From positions 45,554-109,553 of the forward strand of contig JAEXZY010000139.1 in NCBI GenBank assembly GCA_023404955.1: a stretch of DNA of 64,000 bases. The letters are read 5' to 3'. Both the position numbers and the translations under genes were made by a program. Positions 63,842-64,000 of the stretch are shown one piece after another. This stretch comes from Actinomycetes bacterium. GTDB taxonomy: Bacteria > Actinomycetota > Actinomycetes > Mycobacteriales > Mycobacteriaceae. Position 1 is the first letter of the stretch, and each line of letters starts with the position of its first letter. The notes under the pieces were generated by a model. That model had not been told where the DNA came from. It did not search any database and saw only the letters and a program-made list of their open reading frames with translations.

Positions 63842-63955
63842 CTCGTCCGATTCCTCTCAACCCGTCGGAACGTCACGAACAATTCTCTAACGAGACGTAC
63901 AGACACCGTCAAGGCAGCCTCTGCCGGAAAGCATCCGCCCCGGTCAGACACCACC

Positions 63956-64000
63956 GGGGGGGGGGGGCGCCGCGGGGCGCGCGGCCGGGGGGGAGGGGGG
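63956..64000. other. G-rich low-complexity tail at the window end
   Basis: A run of about twelve G at 63956-63967 is followed by G/C-only sequence and further G runs to the end. It has no coding character and looks like poor-quality sequence at a contig end. The stretch 63842-63955 before it holds the ketosynthase leader and nothing else recognisable. Confidence 0.6.

Overview
The window is high-GC actinobacterial chromosome and most resembles a fast-growing mycobacterium (Mycolicibacterium/Mycobacterium). Markers are a secreted haem-binding (MHB-type) protein, a wax-ester synthase/diacylglycerol acyltransferase, a mycobacterial-type methylenetetrahydrofolate reductase, a KasA-like ketosynthase, many GTG starts, ATGA/GTGA stop-start overlaps, and numerous leaderless genes whose start lies about 6 nt after a TANNNT -10 hexamer. 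No rRNA, tRNA, CRISPR array, IS element, phage gene or conjugation gene was seen. The window is chromosomal metabolic territory rich in transport and catabolic clusters. The last ~45 bases are a G-rich low-complexity tail that looks like a contig-end artefact.

Layout. 0-3.3 kb: end of an unknown gene, a phytoene-desaturase-like FAD oxidoreductase and an APC permease. 3.3-7.1 kb: rhomboid protease with a VOC protein, a haem-binding protein, a small secreted protein and a beta-lactamase-fold serine hydrolase. 7.1-10.9 kb: a PaoABC-like molybdenum aldehyde/xanthine oxidoreductase whose [2Fe-2S] subunit carries a Tat-lipoprotein-like signal. 11.0-17.3 kb: a solute importer (lipoprotein, fused permease, ATPase) behind a PrpF-type isomerase, with a divergent LysR regulator. 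17.3-21.2 kb: NADH-dehydrogenase-like flavoprotein, DUF1295 membrane protein, glutaminyl cyclase and a divergent zinc dehydrogenase.

21.2-29.0 kb: a seven-gene, tightly overlapped catabolic operon (NitT/TauT-type ABC importer, ACMSD-like amidohydrolase, aromatic FAD hydroxylase, cupin) divergent from a GAF-PucR regulator, with two inverted repeats between them. 29.0-34.2 kb: metF-type gene, VOC gene and hrpA in one operon; the VOC gene and hrpA each carry a single-base frameshift. 34.4-46.9 kb: mostly housekeeping-like singletons (lipoprotein, SelO, WS/DGAT, class-III aminotransferase, amidohydrolase with an SDR, GGDEF protein, CobW GTPase, DUF2237, MOSC), several with clear leaderless promoters. 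47-50.5 kb: MscS-like channel and a large secreted beta-propeller protein.

50.6-61.3 kb: a sugar/polyol utilisation locus. It has an SDR and a SorC-type regulator, then zinc dehydrogenase, RbsA-, RbsC- and RbsB-like importer genes running to a strong terminator hairpin, and in convergent orientation a DeoR regulator, FGGY kinase, second zinc dehydrogenase and class II aldolase. A plausible scheme is import, oxidation to a ketose, phosphorylation and aldol cleavage. 61.3-63.8 kb: small membrane-anchored protein, NUDIX hydrolase, and a KasA-like protein in which the catalytic Cys position is Asp.

The best candidates for something undescribed are the PucR-linked aromatic operon, the LysR-PrpF-importer cluster, the ketosynthase without its nucleophile, and the polyol locus with helically phased TGAGC sites. 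Function assignments are from family resemblance read by eye; no database search was run.
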